Shown here piece by piece: positions 1 through 8,920 of a stretch of DNA of 64,000 nt. The notes below the pieces were generated by a model, which saw only the letters and a program-made list of their open reading frames with translations, made no database searches and was not told the origin of the DNA. The DNA is taken from NCBI RefSeq assembly GCF_022842375.1, contig NZ_JALHPR010000002.1, forward strand, positions 248,001 to 312,000, read 5' to 3'. The stretch comes from Elioraea sp. Its GTDB lineage: Bacteria > Pseudomonadota > Alphaproteobacteria > Acetobacterales > Acetobacteraceae. Numbering within the stretch: position 1 is the stretch's first letter; each line of letters begins with the position of its first letter. A program made the position numbers and the translations under genes.

Positions 1-1
1 C

Positions 2-976
2 GCGATCGGCAACACGCCGCTGATCCGGCTGCGGCGCGCATCCGAGGCAACGGGCTGCGAGATCCTCGGGAAGGCGGAGTTCATGAACCCGGGCGGCTCC
101 GTGAAGGACCGCGCCGCGCTCGCCATCATCAGCGACGCCGAGCGAAGCGGCGCGCTCCGGCCCGGCGGCACGATCGTCGAAGGGACGGCCGGCAATACCG
201 GTATCGGCCTCACGCTCGTCGGGAATGCCCGCGGCTATCGCAGCGTGATCGTGATGCCCGAGACGCAGAGCCGGGAGAAGATCGAGTTCCTGCGCATGAT
301 CGGCGCCGAGCTTCGCCTCGTCCCCGCTGCCCCGTTCAAGGACCCCGGCAACTACGTCCACGTCTCCCGCCGCCTCGCCGGGGAGATGGCGGCCACCGAG
401 GCGAACGGCGCGATCTGGGCCAACCAGTTCGACAACCTCGCCAACCGCGAGGGCCACAGGATCACCACTGGGGCGGAGATCTGGGGCCAGACAGGGGGGC
501 GCGTCGATGCGTTCACTTGCGCCTGCGGCACGGGGGGAACATTGGCTGGCGTGGCGCTTGCGCTGAAGGAGCAGAAGCCGTCGGTTCGCATCACTCTCGC
601 AGACCCGATGGGCAGCGCGCTTTATGCCTGGAAGACGCGCGGCGAGCTCGTTCTCGAAGGCTCCTCGATCACCGAAGGCATCGGGCAGAGCCGCGTGCCC
701 GGCAATCTCGACGGTGCGCCGATCGACGATGCAATCCAGGTGACCGACGAGGAAGCACTCGAGCAGGTGTTCGACCTGACGATCCACGAAGGCATCTCGA
801 TCGGCGGCAGCGCTGGGCTGAACGTGGCGGCAGCGATCAGGGTCGCGCGCAGCCTCGGGCCAGGGCACACGGTGGTGACCATCCTGTGCGACGGCGGCGC
901 GCGCTATCAGAGCAAGCTGTTCAACCCCGAGTTCCTGCGCGGCAAGGGGCTTCCCACCCCGCCCTGGATGAATTGA
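2..976 (+). CDS. cysteine synthase-like PLP enzyme (5' end outside window)
   Basis: Fold-type II PLP enzyme of the cysteine synthase/cystathionine beta-synthase family; the usual reaction replaces the acetyl group of O-acetylserine with sulfide to give cysteine. The frame is already open at base 2 with an AIGNTPLIRL-type N-terminus, so only a few residues are missing. The PLP lysine lies in NPGGSVKDR, the phosphate-binding loop is GTAGNTGIG, and a glycine-rich GTGGT segment follows. The C-terminus is a normal family end (about 325 codons here). The SDR gene starts 10 bases downstream and is probably co-transcribed. The substrate cannot be fixed from sequence; a CysK or a related beta-replacement enzyme both fit. 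Confidence 0.85.
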   Translation, partial: AIGNTPLIRLRRASEATGCEILGKAEFMNPGGSVKDRAALAIISDAERSGALRPGGTIVEGTAGNTGIGLTLVGNARGYRSVIVMPETQSREKIEFLRMIGAELRLVPAAPFKDPGNYVHVSRRLAGEMAATEANGAIWANQFDNLANREGHRITTGAEIWGQTGGRVDAFTCACGTGGTLAGVALALKEQKPSVRITLADPMGSALYAWKTRGELVLEGSSITEGIGQSRVPGNLDGAPIDDAIQVTDEEALEQVFDLTIHEGISIGGSAGLNVAAAIRVARSLGPGHTVVTILCDGGARYQSKLFNPEFLRGKGLPTPPWMN

Positions 977-986
977 GGAGAGCGTG

Positions 987-1727
987 ATGACGACGAAACG
1001 TTTCGAGGGGCGCGTTGCCGCCGTGACCGGTGGCGCGCGCGGCATCGGCCTTGCGGTGGCGGAACGGCTCACGGCAGAGGGCGCGCGCGTCGCTCTCTGG
1101 GACATGGACGAGGGTGAGGGCAAGGTGGTCGCCGCCCGCCTCGGTGGTGCCGCGATGCGGGTGGATGTCGCCGACGACGCCTCGGTCGCCGCCGCGGTCG
1201 CTGCGACCGAAGCCACGCTTGGGCCCGTCGACATTCTCGTGAACAATGCCGGCATCACGGGGCCCAACGGGCCGGTCGAGACCTACCCCGTCGATGCCTG
1301 GCGGCGCGTCGTGGATGTCGATCTCACCGGCGTGTTCCTCTGCTGCCGCGCCGTCGTTCCGGGCATGCGCGCGCGCAACCGCGGGCGGATCGTCAACGTC
1401 GCCTCCATCGCGGGGAAGGAGGGCAACCCGAATGCCGCCGCCTACTCGGCGGCGAAGGCGGGCGTGATCGGTCTGACAAAGGCACTCGCCAAAGAGCTCG
1501 CGGCAACCGAGGTGCGCGTCAATTGCATCACGCCGGCGGCCGTCAAGACCGACATCTTCGCGCAGATGACCGAGCAGCACATCGGCTGGATGCTGTCGAA
1601 GATCCCGCTTGGCCGCTTCGGCCTGGTCGACGAGGTGGCGGCGATGATCTGCTGGCTCGCCTCTGACGAGGCGTCGTTCTCCACCGGTGCGGTGTTCGAC
1701 GTGTCGGGCGGCCGCGCGACCTACTGA
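987..1727 (+). CDS. SDR family oxidoreductase
   Basis: Classical short-chain dehydrogenase/reductase of 246 aa, a normal length. It has the Rossmann motif TGGARGIG near the N-terminus, the NNAG motif, and the catalytic S...YSAAK set. The family uses NAD(P)H to oxidise or reduce an alcohol or keto group; 3-oxoacyl or sugar-alcohol substrates are common, but the substrate here is unknown. A GTG directly precedes the chosen ATG; GAGGAG at 975-980 is spaced 6 bases from the ATG at 987, which favours it. The gene follows the cysteine-synthase-like gene closely and its stop overlaps the 3' end of the convergent permease gene by a few bases. Confidence 0.85.
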   Translation: MTTKRFEGRVAAVTGGARGIGLAVAERLTAEGARVALWDMDEGEGKVVAARLGGAAMRVDVADDASVAAAVAATEATLGPVDILVNNAGITGPNGPVETYPVDAWRRVVDVDLTGVFLCCRAVVPGMRARNRGRIVNVASIAGKEGNPNAAAYSAAKAGVIGLTKALAKELAATEVRVNCITPAAVKTDIFAQMTEQHIGWMLSKIPLGRFGLVDEVAAMICWLASDEASFSTGAVFDVSGGRATY

Positions 1728-2503
1728 GAGCGGCCGCGCGCCCATTCGGTGAGGGCGAGCAGCAGAGCGGAGCAGAGGAACAGCAGCACCGCCGCGGCAC
1801 AGATCGTGGGGGACAGGAACTCACGCACCGAGGCGTAGATCTGCCGCGGCAGCGTGTATTGCGCCGGGCCTGCGATGAACAGCGTGATGATGAACTCGTC
1901 GAACGACGTCGCGAAGGCGAACACCGCGCCAGTGAAGATGCCCGGCGCGATCAGCGGCACGATGATGCGCAGGAACGCGACATGCGGTGCGGCGCCGGAG
2001 GCTGCTGCCGCGCGCAGCAGCGTCATGTCGAAACCCTTCAGCGCGGCGAGCACCGCGATCAGCACGAAGGGAACGGCAACGACCGTGTGCGCGAGCACAA
2101 GGCCCACGAACGTTCCGGCGAGCCCCACCATGGAGAAGGCAAGGAACATCGCTGCCGCCGTCACGATCGAGGGGGTGATGATCGGCAGGCTGAGGGCCGC
2201 GATGACAACAGCCTTGCCGCGGAAGCGGCCGAGCGTCAGCCCAAGTGCCGCGAGCGTGCCGAGGCTCGTTGCCAGCGCCGTAGTGGCCAGCGCGACCATC
2301 AGGCTGTTGCGGCCGGCGAGCAGCCACCGGTCTGACGACAGCAGCTCGCGATACCAGCGCAGCGACAGCCCATCGGGCGGGAAGCGCATCACCTCGGTCG
2401 GTGAGAGCGACAGCGGAATGATCGCGGCCATCGGCGCTAGCAGGAATGCGAGCACGAGCAGCGCCATGGCAGCAAGCATCGCGCCGAGCATGCGCGCGCT
2501 CAC
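1721..2503 (-). CDS. ABC transporter permease (PotC/PotI-like)
   Basis: Inner-membrane permease, 260 aa, with about six predicted membrane segments and the EAA-type cytoplasmic loop (AAASGAAPHVAFLRIIVPLIAPGIF) that contacts the ATPase. It resembles the second permease of polyamine/2-aminoethylphosphonate-type importers. The open frame extends much further upstream, but that part lies in the wrong frame over the first permease. The GTG at 2503 gives a GTGA overlap with the upstream stop and is preferred; an ATG at 2491 is the alternative. It is the last gene of the leftward aminotransferase / binding protein / permease / permease operon. Confidence 0.82.
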   Translation of the reverse strand: MSARMLGAMLAAMALLVLAFLLAPMAAIIPLSLSPTEVMRFPPDGLSLRWYRELLSSDRWLLAGRNSLMVALATTALATSLGTLAALGLTLGRFRGKAVVIAALSLPIITPSIVTAAAMFLAFSMVGLAGTFVGLVLAHTVVAVPFVLIAVLAALKGFDMTLLRAAAASGAAPHVAFLRIIVPLIAPGIFTGAVFAFATSFDEFIITLFIAGPAQYTLPRQIYASVREFLSPTICAAAVLLFLCSALLLALTEWARGRSQ

Positions 2504-3681
2504 GGCGAAAGCCGCCCCTTCATCGCACCCGGTGCGATCACGCGTGCCGCCACGACGGCCGCTGCGGCGAACAGCATGAGCAGCGCCGAGAGTGCCGCGG
2601 CCATGCCCCAGTTCACCTCGCGGTTGATGAAGAAGGCGATGAAGGAGGCGACCATCTGATCGCGTGGCCCGCCGAGCAGCGCGGGCGTGATGTAGAAGCC
2701 GACAGCGAGCAGGAACACGATGAAGCCACCCGCCGCGATGCCTGGCCAAGCCAGCGGGAGATACACACGCAACGCCACCTGCGCGGGCGACCCGCCGAGC
2801 GATGAGGCGGCGCGGAGAAGCGTGCGATCGATCCCCTTCATCACGCTGTAGGCCGGCAGGATCGCGAAGGGCAACAGCACGTGAAGCATCGCGATGATCA
2901 CCGCGACGCGCGTGCCGACAAGTTGGATGGGTGCATCCGCCAGCCCAAGTGCGACGATCGCGGCATTGATCGGCCCCTCGCGTTGCAACAGCACGAACCA
3001 CGCTGTCGTGCGCACGAGGATCGATGACCAGAAGGGAACGAGGACGGCGAGAAGCCCAAGCCCTGCCCAGCGCCGTGGCAGCCCAGCGAGCAGCCAAGCG
3101 ACGGGAGCGGCGAGCAGCATTGCCAGCGCCGTGACGAGAAGGCTGACACCGAGCGTGCGCAGGAACAGCGTGCGGAACAGGCGCTCATCCTCCGCCACCG
3201 CGACGATGCCGCCGCCCGGCGCGAGATCGAGGTCGAGCGCGCGCAGGAGGTAGAGCGGCGTGAGCGGCCCGGAGGCATCGCGCAGCGCGAGCCATGTGTC
3301 ACGCTCAGCCCAGCGCGCATCGAGCGCAGGCATTGCCGTGGCGTAGGGGGCCGCGAGCGTGTCGGCCGCCCGCGCGGTGCGGAGCAGCAACGCGCGCGTG
3401 CCGGGCCTGGCGAAGTTCACCCGTTGCAGGAGCCGCCCGAGGCGACGGTCGGCGAGCGCGGCACCGAGCTCGTCGGCGAGTGCGGCGAAGGCCGTCTCGT
3501 CAGGCAGCCCGGCGCCATCCCAGGCGACGAGCGCTGCATGGGTGCGCGGCAGGCTCTCGCGCAGCTCCGGGTCCGCAAGGGCGGTGAACAGCGTCGTGCC
3601 GAGCGGCAGCAGGAACACGCACGCGATCAGCAGTACGAGCGGCGCGACGAGAAGGGCCGCGAGCGTGTTCTGGCCCCTCAC
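2500..3681 (-). CDS. ABC transporter permease (PotB/PotH-like)
   Basis: Larger first permease, 393 aa. The N-terminal membrane segment (about residues 8-30) is followed by an unusually long periplasmic insertion of about 140 residues before the canonical transmembrane domain, where the EAA loop reads ASSLGGSPAQVALRVYLPLAWPGI. It pairs with the downstream permease, with which it shares a 4-base overlap, to form the channel of a polyamine-type importer. It begins with GTG, 22 bases after the binding-protein stop. No ATP-binding subunit is present in the visible operon, so energy coupling must rely on an ATPase encoded elsewhere. The substrate is unknown. Confidence 0.82.
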   Translation of the reverse strand: MRGQNTLAALLVAPLVLLIACVFLLPLGTTLFTALADPELRESLPRTHAALVAWDGAGLPDETAFAALADELGAALADRRLGRLLQRVNFARPGTRALLLRTARAADTLAAPYATAMPALDARWAERDTWLALRDASGPLTPLYLLRALDLDLAPGGGIVAVAEDERLFRTLFLRTLGVSLLVTALAMLLAAPVAWLLAGLPRRWAGLGLLAVLVPFWSSILVRTTAWFVLLQREGPINAAIVALGLADAPIQLVGTRVAVIIAMLHVLLPFAILPAYSVMKGIDRTLLRAASSLGGSPAQVALRVYLPLAWPGIAAGGFIVFLLAVGFYITPALLGGPRDQMVASFIAFFINREVNWGMAAALSALLMLFAAAAVVAARVIAPGAMKGRLSP

Positions 3682-3703
3682 CGCACGCCTGCCCAGCGGG
3701 CTG

Positions 3704-4735
3704 CTACCTGTTCAGCCAGGCAGCGAAGCGCCGCTCGAGCTCGGGCCCATGCTCGATCCAGAACTCGGTGGAGATGTTGAGCCCCTGGTCGACATGATTG
3801 CTCATCATCAGCGGGTTGCGTGTCCGCAACTCGGCGTCGGTGGCGACAGCGGCCGTCACCGGGTTGATCGGCCAGAGCTTGGTCAGCTCGAGAAGCGGTG
3901 CGGGATCGGTGATGAACTCGATCATGCGCATCGCCTGCTGCGCATTCGGCGAGCCGCGCACCACGGCCCAGAAATCATAGGCATAGAGCAGCGTGCTCCA
4001 CTTGAGCGCGTAGCGTGAGCCGGCGCGCATCGCATTCGTCGTCCGCCCGACGAAGCCGACGGCGTAGGCCACCTCGCCGGCGTTGATCAGCTCGATCGGC
4101 TGCTGCCCGCCTGACCAGAACATCAGGTCAGGCCTGATCGCATCCAGCTTGGCGAAGGCACGGCGCTGCCCCTCGGGCGTGGCGAGAACGCGATAGACAT
4201 CACCCGCGGCAACGCCGTCAGCCATCAGCGCGGCTTCGAGCGTGATGCGCGCGCCGCGGCGCAGCGCCCGCTTGCCCGGGAACTTCGCCGTGTCCCAGAA
4301 CTCGGCGTAGGTGGAGGGGCCGGTGGCGTTGCGCGCCTGGTCATAGAACACAGCCACACCCCAGCCGATGGCGCCCGCGCCGCACGTCGTCGCCCCGCCG
4401 GGGAGGAACTTGTCGCGGCGCACGACTGACCAGTCGATACGCTCGAACACGCCATCCTCGCAGCCCTGCACGAGATCGGGCGCCTCGACCATCACGACAT
4501 CCCACGTGACGTTGCGCGCCTGAACCATCGCGCGGATGGGCCCGACGTTGTAGTCGTACGACGTGTCGGCGACGCGGATGTTGTTGGCCCGCGCGAACGG
4601 CTCGAACAGCGTCGCGCGCATGTGGTTCTGCAGCGGCCCGCCGCCTGCGACGATCGTGAGGTCACGCGCCCCGGCCGGGAGCGCGAGGGCAGCGACAAGG
4701 GCCGCGGCAGCAAGCGTGCGAAACGTCATCCTCAT
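3704..4735 (-). CDS. ABC transporter periplasmic substrate-binding protein (PotD/PotF-like)
   Basis: Extracellular solute-binding protein, 343 aa. It has a typical Sec signal peptide (Arg residues, then an Ala/Leu-rich stretch ending at PAGARD, about residues 1-23). The mature part begins with the TIVAGGGPLQ strand typical of the polyamine-binding group and contains WGVAVFYD and a C-terminal helix. It would capture the ligand in the periplasm and deliver it to the two permeases downstream. Its ATG overlaps the stop of the upstream aminotransferase gene by four bases, which suggests translational coupling and a nitrogen-containing ligand. The ligand itself is not predictable. Confidence 0.82.
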   Translation of the reverse strand: MRMTFRTLAAAALVAALALPAGARDLTIVAGGGPLQNHMRATLFEPFARANNIRVADTSYDYNVGPIRAMVQARNVTWDVVMVEAPDLVQGCEDGVFERIDWSVVRRDKFLPGGATTCGAGAIGWGVAVFYDQARNATGPSTYAEFWDTAKFPGKRALRRGARITLEAALMADGVAAGDVYRVLATPEGQRRAFAKLDAIRPDLMFWSGGQQPIELINAGEVAYAVGFVGRTTNAMRAGSRYALKWSTLLYAYDFWAVVRGSPNAQQAMRMIEFITDPAPLLELTKLWPINPVTAAVATDAELRTRNPLMMSNHVDQGLNISTEFWIEHGPELERRFAAWLNR

Positions 4736-5712
4736 GTCCCCCTTCCCGCCGCGGACGCCAGCAGCCTGGCGACGGGCGTGATGTTCCAGCCGTCATTCTT
4801 CCGGCGATAGTAGGTGTTCAGCAGGCGCGTCGCCACAGGTCCTGGACGCCCCGGACCGATCGGCACGCCATCGACGCGCGTGACCGGGAACAGCCCGCAG
4901 GAGGTCGAGGTGATGAAGGCCTCGTCAGCCGCGCGCAGCACGTCCGGCGCGAGCCGTCCGTAGCGGCCGGGAATGCCGAGTTCCCCCGCGATCTCCATCA
5001 TCGTGCGGCAGGAGATGCCCTCGAGCACCCCGGAATCGGCCGCAAGCAGCCCCTCGCGCGTGACCGCGACGACGTTGAACCCGGGCCCCTCGGCGACACC
5101 GCCGCCGTGGTCGAGCAGGATCACGGTATCGAACCCATCATCCTTGGCGAGCAGCAGGGCGCGCGTGAAATCGCCCCAATGCGTGTTCTTCCACACCGGG
5201 TTGACCGAGGTTTCCGGGATGCGGCGGATCGTCGTGGAGATCGTCGCGTGCAGGCCGCGCCGCATCTCCTCGGGCTGGCCACGCAGCACCAGCGGCTGGG
5301 CGTAGGCGAAGAAGCGATTGCTGGCGAGCCGCGGGTCGCGCGAGCCAGGCGGTGCCGTGCCGCGCGTGCAGGCGAAGTAGACGAGCGCATCAGCGAGCCC
5401 CGATCGATCGACGAGCGTGGCAAGCAGCGTGGTGAGTTCGGCACGCGTGAAACCTGGATCGAGCCTGAGGCCGGCGCAGGAGGTCTCGAACCTGTCGAGG
5501 TGATCATCGAGGCGGAAGAACCCGCCGCGCCACGTGTGCACGACATCGTAGGTCATGTCGGCGTACATCAGGCCGAGATCGCGCACAGGGATGCGCGCCT
5601 CGGCAAGCGGCACGAAGCCTCCGTCGATCCACGCAAGAGCGCGCGAGAAATCGGCGCGCGCGACGCTCAGGTGATCGGGAACCTCGAGAATCTCATCGAT
5701 CACGCGCTTCAC
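4732..5712 (-). CDS. class IV aminotransferase (BCAT / D-amino-acid transaminase family)
   Basis: PLP fold-type IV transaminase, about 326 aa. It shows the family N-terminal strand WIDGGFVPLAEARIPV, a likely PLP lysine in NPVWKNTHWGDF, the glutamate in VAEGPGFNV and the C-terminal TSTSCGLFPVTRVDG segment. Members transaminate branched-chain, D-amino or aromatic amino acids; the specificity here is open. The start is uncertain: GTG at 5712 or GTG at 5703 both precede IDEILEVPDHLS, while the longer open frame upstream reads into sequence that does not look like protein. The stop overlaps the binding-protein start (ATGA), so enzyme and importer are probably expressed together, as if the transported compound were its substrate. 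Confidence 0.8.
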   Translation of the reverse strand: MKRVIDEILEVPDHLSVARADFSRALAWIDGGFVPLAEARIPVRDLGLMYADMTYDVVHTWRGGFFRLDDHLDRFETSCAGLRLDPGFTRAELTTLLATLVDRSGLADALVYFACTRGTAPPGSRDPRLASNRFFAYAQPLVLRGQPEEMRRGLHATISTTIRRIPETSVNPVWKNTHWGDFTRALLLAKDDGFDTVILLDHGGGVAEGPGFNVVAVTREGLLAADSGVLEGISCRTMMEIAGELGIPGRYGRLAPDVLRAADEAFITSTSCGLFPVTRVDGVPIGPGRPGPVATRLLNTYYRRKNDGWNITPVARLLASAAGRGT

Positions 5713-5854
5713 TGGTCCGTTGTGCTGCCTCGCGGCATCGTGCGAGCAGCGCGCGTCCAGTGTCAACGCCACGCGGCGGCCCGTCGACCAGCCTGCATCT
5801 CGACGCGCGGGCGTCCATGCGCGACAACGCTGCATCTCGATCGCGGAGGAGCCG

Positions 5855-6499
5855 ATGAACACGACCGCCGAACGCCTCGCCGCCTGGGCCGAGGGCGAGG
5901 AGGCGCGCTTCCTCGGCAGGCTCGAGGACGAGGAGCCCTGCAACGGCTGGATCGCCGAGTATTGGCGAATCGTCGGCGATGCAGCAGGCCGCCCCCATTA
6001 CCGCCATGTCGATGGCAGAACGGTCGACGAAGCGGGTGACCGCTGGGCCTGGTCGGCCGCGTTCATCGGCGCCGGCGCATGGGTCGCCACGGGAGGTGCG
6101 CCCTGGTTCGCCTATTGCGAATGGCACAGCAGCTACACGCGCGACGCGATCCGCCGCGCCTCGGCCGGCGGTGCCCAGCCTTATCGCGCCCTGCCGGCCG
6201 CAGGAGCCGTGCTCCGCCGCGGCGACATCATCGTGCAGTGGCGCGCAGGCATCGGCGATGGTGGGCGCGACATCCCCGTAACATGGGAGAGCGCGCCGCG
6301 GATCGACCCCTTCACCAGCCACGGCGACATCGTGGTTGCCGCCGGGCCGGGCGCGGCGGAGATCATCGGCGGCAACCTTGGCGATACGGTGCTGCGCCGG
6401 CACCTGGTGCTCGACGAGCACGGCAGGATGGCCGACACGACGCAGCTGCGCGGGCACTGGTTCGCGCTGCTGCGCTTCGCAAACGACGCAGCCGACTGA
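5855..6499 (+). CDS. DUF2272 domain protein
   Basis: Uncharacterised 214-aa protein. The segment WAWSAAFIGAGAW ... FAYCEWHSSYTRDAI matches the pattern of DUF2272, a domain often compared with NlpC/P60-CHAP-like peptidoglycan amidases because of a nearby Cys and His (CEWHS here). No signal peptide is evident. The ATG at 5855 is preceded by CGGAGGA, which fixes the start. The gene lies divergent from the aminotransferase and upstream of the RTX gene, with about 77 bases between them. A role in the cell envelope is possible but not shown; the family call rests on motif memory only. Confidence 0.6.
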   Translation: MNTTAERLAAWAEGEEARFLGRLEDEEPCNGWIAEYWRIVGDAAGRPHYRHVDGRTVDEAGDRWAWSAAFIGAGAWVATGGAPWFAYCEWHSSYTRDAIRRASAGGAQPYRALPAAGAVLRRGDIIVQWRAGIGDGGRDIPVTWESAPRIDPFTSHGDIVVAAGPGAAEIIGGNLGDTVLRRHLVLDEHGRMADTTQLRGHWFALLRFANDAAD

Positions 6500-6548
6500 G
6501 GCGGGCCGCCTTCGTCCCGTTTACCAGCCGTTCATCGATGTCGGCGAG

Positions 6549-6567
6549 CCTCACCAAAACGGTGAGG
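6549..6567 (+). promoter_or_regulatory. hairpin overlapping the RTX gene ribosome-binding site
   Basis: Perfect inverted repeat CCTCACC - AAAAC - GGTGAGG (7-bp stem, 5-base loop). The 3' arm runs straight into GGGAG, the ribosome-binding site of the RTX gene whose ATG is at 6577. In mRNA the stem would partly hide the Shine-Dalgarno sequence. No T-run follows, so a terminator is less likely. Confidence 0.45.
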
Positions 6568-6576
6568 GAGACGACA

Positions 6577-7590
6577 ATGCGGCCAACCAGCCTCCACCCC
6601 TTCTCGATGTTCCTGCTCGACCCCGTGTCGATCTGGCTCGCCGACACGCAGGGCGGGCTCGTGATCTCGACCGGCTGGGCCGGCGATCCGCCAGGCACGC
6701 GGCAGGCCGGCAGCGCGGTCGCGGTCGACACCCTCGGCGCGCGTCTCGCGACCGACCCTCTCGCCATCGCCGGCGGCGAGTACCAGCGCGTCGAGCAGAC
6801 AGGGGTCTGGAACGCGCTGAAGAACATCTCCGTCACCGGCAGCGCGCTCGATGCGGACAGTGGCGGCAGGCTGCTGGTCGCCAACTTCGTCGATACGCGC
6901 ATCGACCTGACCGGCGCCGATGGCGATGGTGTCGATATCGTCGTGCTTGGAGCCAAGCGTGGGCTGATCCGCACCGATGATGGCGAGGGAAACGACAGGA
7001 TCACGCTCGTCTCCCACAGCAACGAAGGAACCTGGTCGAACCTGATGCTGATCGAGACCTTCGGCGGGGATGACAGGGTCGATGTCACCACCGTCGGGCT
7101 CTCGCAGCTCGATGACCTCGTGCTCGGCGACAATGCAGGCAGCAACGGCCCTCTGTGGAATGCCGCATACGATGGCCGTTTCTCGCGTTACGTGATTGAC
7201 GTCGGAAGCGGTGACGATATCGTCACCGTCCGCGGCATGGGCAAGGCCGTCATCCTCGGCGGCGACGGCAGCGACATCCTGCGCGGCGGCAGCGGCGCAG
7301 ACTGGATCGACGGCGGCGCTGGTGCCGATGTTGTATTCGGCGGCGGCGGAAGCGATGTGTTCGTGCTGAATAACGGCGAGATCGACGATGACGTAATCAG
7401 CGACTTCTTCCGCGATGAGGGCGACAGCCTTCTTCTCCTCGGCTTCGCCGACGATGCAACGCTGTTTGTGATCGACGCTGCGTCGGGCCTCTACGGCATC
7501 ATGAACGGCGATGGTGGCGGTCTGTCGCTGCTGCTGATCTCCGGCCTCGGCGGCACGCTGCTCGAGGAAGGCGACTACCTCTTCGGCTGA
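6577..7590 (+). CDS. RTX-repeat calcium-binding protein, predicted type I secretion substrate
   Basis: 337-aa protein without a Sec signal. The N-terminal ~70 residues are unique. Residues 76-145 form a module (WNALK...ANFV...GAKRG.I.T) that is also found in the subtilisin at 33392-36160. Glycine/aspartate RTX nonapeptides follow at about 240-275 (GGDGSDILR, GGSGADWID, GGAGADVVF). After them comes GSDVFVL...DDVISDFF, a C-terminal pattern shared with the other two RTX proteins in the window and typical of uncleaved type I secretion signals. ATG at 6577 is chosen for its GAGGGAG ribosome site; an in-frame ATG at 6538 is the alternative. Its stop faces the HlyD gene with only 10 bases between. 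The function is unknown. Confidence 0.78.
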   Translation: MRPTSLHPFSMFLLDPVSIWLADTQGGLVISTGWAGDPPGTRQAGSAVAVDTLGARLATDPLAIAGGEYQRVEQTGVWNALKNISVTGSALDADSGGRLLVANFVDTRIDLTGADGDGVDIVVLGAKRGLIRTDDGEGNDRITLVSHSNEGTWSNLMLIETFGGDDRVDVTTVGLSQLDDLVLGDNAGSNGPLWNAAYDGRFSRYVIDVGSGDDIVTVRGMGKAVILGGDGSDILRGGSGADWIDGGAGADVVFGGGGSDVFVLNNGEIDDDVISDFFRDEGDSLLLLGFADDATLFVIDAASGLYGIMNGDGGGLSLLLISGLGGTLLEEGDYLFG

Positions 7591-7600
7591 GCGCGCCGGC

Positions 7601-8920
7601 CTACTCCTCGCGCATCGCCCGGCGCATGCTGTCGAGGATCGGGCTCAGCAGATAGTCGAGCGCGCTCCGCTCCGCCCCGATCACGAGCACATCGGCCGGC
7701 ATGCCCGGCGACAGCGACACCCCCTCCGGCAGCGCAGCGAGCGCACCCGGATCAAGTGTGGCGCGCAGCAGGAAGAAGGTGTCGCCGCGGCTGTTCACCT
7801 GGCGATCGGCACCGACATAGACGAGGTGTCCAGGCAGCGGCGGCACACGCCGGTGCGAGAATCCCGTGAGCCTCACATTGACGCGCGACCCAGGGGCGAT
7901 GCGCTCGATGTCACCTGGGTTGATCGCTGCCTCGACAAGCAACGTATCGTCGGACGGCACGATGTCGAGAACCGGCTGCCCCGCGCCGATGCTGCTGCCC
8001 GCGGTGAAGAAACGCAGATCCGTCACCACCCCGGCCTCGGGGGCGAGAACGATGGTGCGTGAGAGGATGTCCTCCGCCGCGGCGAGTCGCGCGCGGCCCT
8101 CCGCGACCTGCGCCACGGCATCCTGCATCTCGCGTGCTGACTCGTTGCGGCGCGTGGTGCGCAAATTCAACATCTCATGCTCCGCTTGCGCGATCGCTTG
8201 GCCGGCTTCCGCCGCCCGCGCCTCGAGCTCACCGATCTCCCCGACCAGCTGCGCCTCGGCGCGCTGGAGCTCGAGCGCGCGCGTGCGGGTGGCAAAGCCG
8301 CGCGAGAGCAGGTCATTCACCCCGCGAAGTTCCTGCCTGATCAGGCCGAGCCGTGCGGTATGCGCGGACCCCTGCGCCCTCAACGCCGCAATCTGCTGCT
8401 CGAGCTGTGCCGTGCGCCGTTGCTGCACGGCGACCGCGCCGCGGAAACTCTCGCCCCGCGCCTCGAACAGTGCCTTCTCCGCGGCGAGCAGGGGCGCGAT
8501 CGTGTCGTCGGCTGCCATCGCGCCCAGCCGCTGTGGCATCACGAAGGCGTCGCGCTCATCGAGCTCGGCGGCAAGCCGGGCCACGCGCGCCTCGGCACCG
8601 ACCTGGCGCGCGCGCGCCTGCGCGACCATCGCCCGCGCCTGGCTGTCATCGAGGCGAAGCAGGGGCTGCCCGCCGGCGACGCTGCTGCCTTCGGCGACGA
8701 GAAGCTCGCGCAGGATACCGCTTTCGAGGAGGCTGACGGTCTTGCGCTTGCTCTGCACCACGAGCGTGCCGGAGGCCGGCACAGCGCTCTCGAGCCTGGC
8801 CACCGCCGCCCAGGCGCCAAGCCCGCCGAAGCCGAGTGCCATCGTTGCCAGCCCGGCAAGTGCGAGCCGCCGCAGTGAGGGGCCGTGGGCTGGCGCCTCG
8901 TCATGGGTGATCGCAGTCAT
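7601..8920 (-). CDS. type I secretion membrane fusion protein, HlyD family
   Basis: Periplasmic adaptor of a type I secretion system, 439 aa. It has a short cytoplasmic N-terminus, one membrane segment (about residues 16-38), a lipoyl/barrel-sandwich half (GTLVVQSKRKTVSLLESGIL), a long helical hairpin (about 110-290), then the second half (ILAPEAGVVTDLRFFT) and a beta-barrel C-terminus ending near LLSPILDSMRRAMREE. It would link the ABC transporter to a TolC-type outer-membrane channel, which is not encoded in the window. It is the last gene of the leftward RTX-glycosylation-secretion unit; its ATG overlaps the upstream ABC stop by four bases. Confidence 0.92.
   Translation of the reverse strand: MTAITHDEAPAHGPSLRRLALAGLATMALGFGGLGAWAAVARLESAVPASGTLVVQSKRKTVSLLESGILRELLVAEGSSVAGGQPLLRLDDSQARAMVAQARARQVGAEARVARLAAELDERDAFVMPQRLGAMAADDTIAPLLAAEKALFEARGESFRGAVAVQQRRTAQLEQQIAALRAQGSAHTARLGLIRQELRGVNDLLSRGFATRTRALELQRAEAQLVGEIGELEARAAEAGQAIAQAEHEMLNLRTTRRNESAREMQDAVAQVAEGRARLAAAEDILSRTIVLAPEAGVVTDLRFFTAGSSIGAGQPVLDIVPSDDTLLVEAAINPGDIERIAPGSRVNVRLTGFSHRRVPPLPGHLVYVGADRQVNSRGDTFFLLRATLDPGALAALPEGVSLSPGMPADVLVIGAERSALDYLLSPILDSMRRAMREE

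Noticed and set aside
1721-3097. 458-codon version of the second permease
   Set aside because: The first 200 codons are the shifted frame of the upstream permease; a GTGA overlap at 2503 gives the real start.
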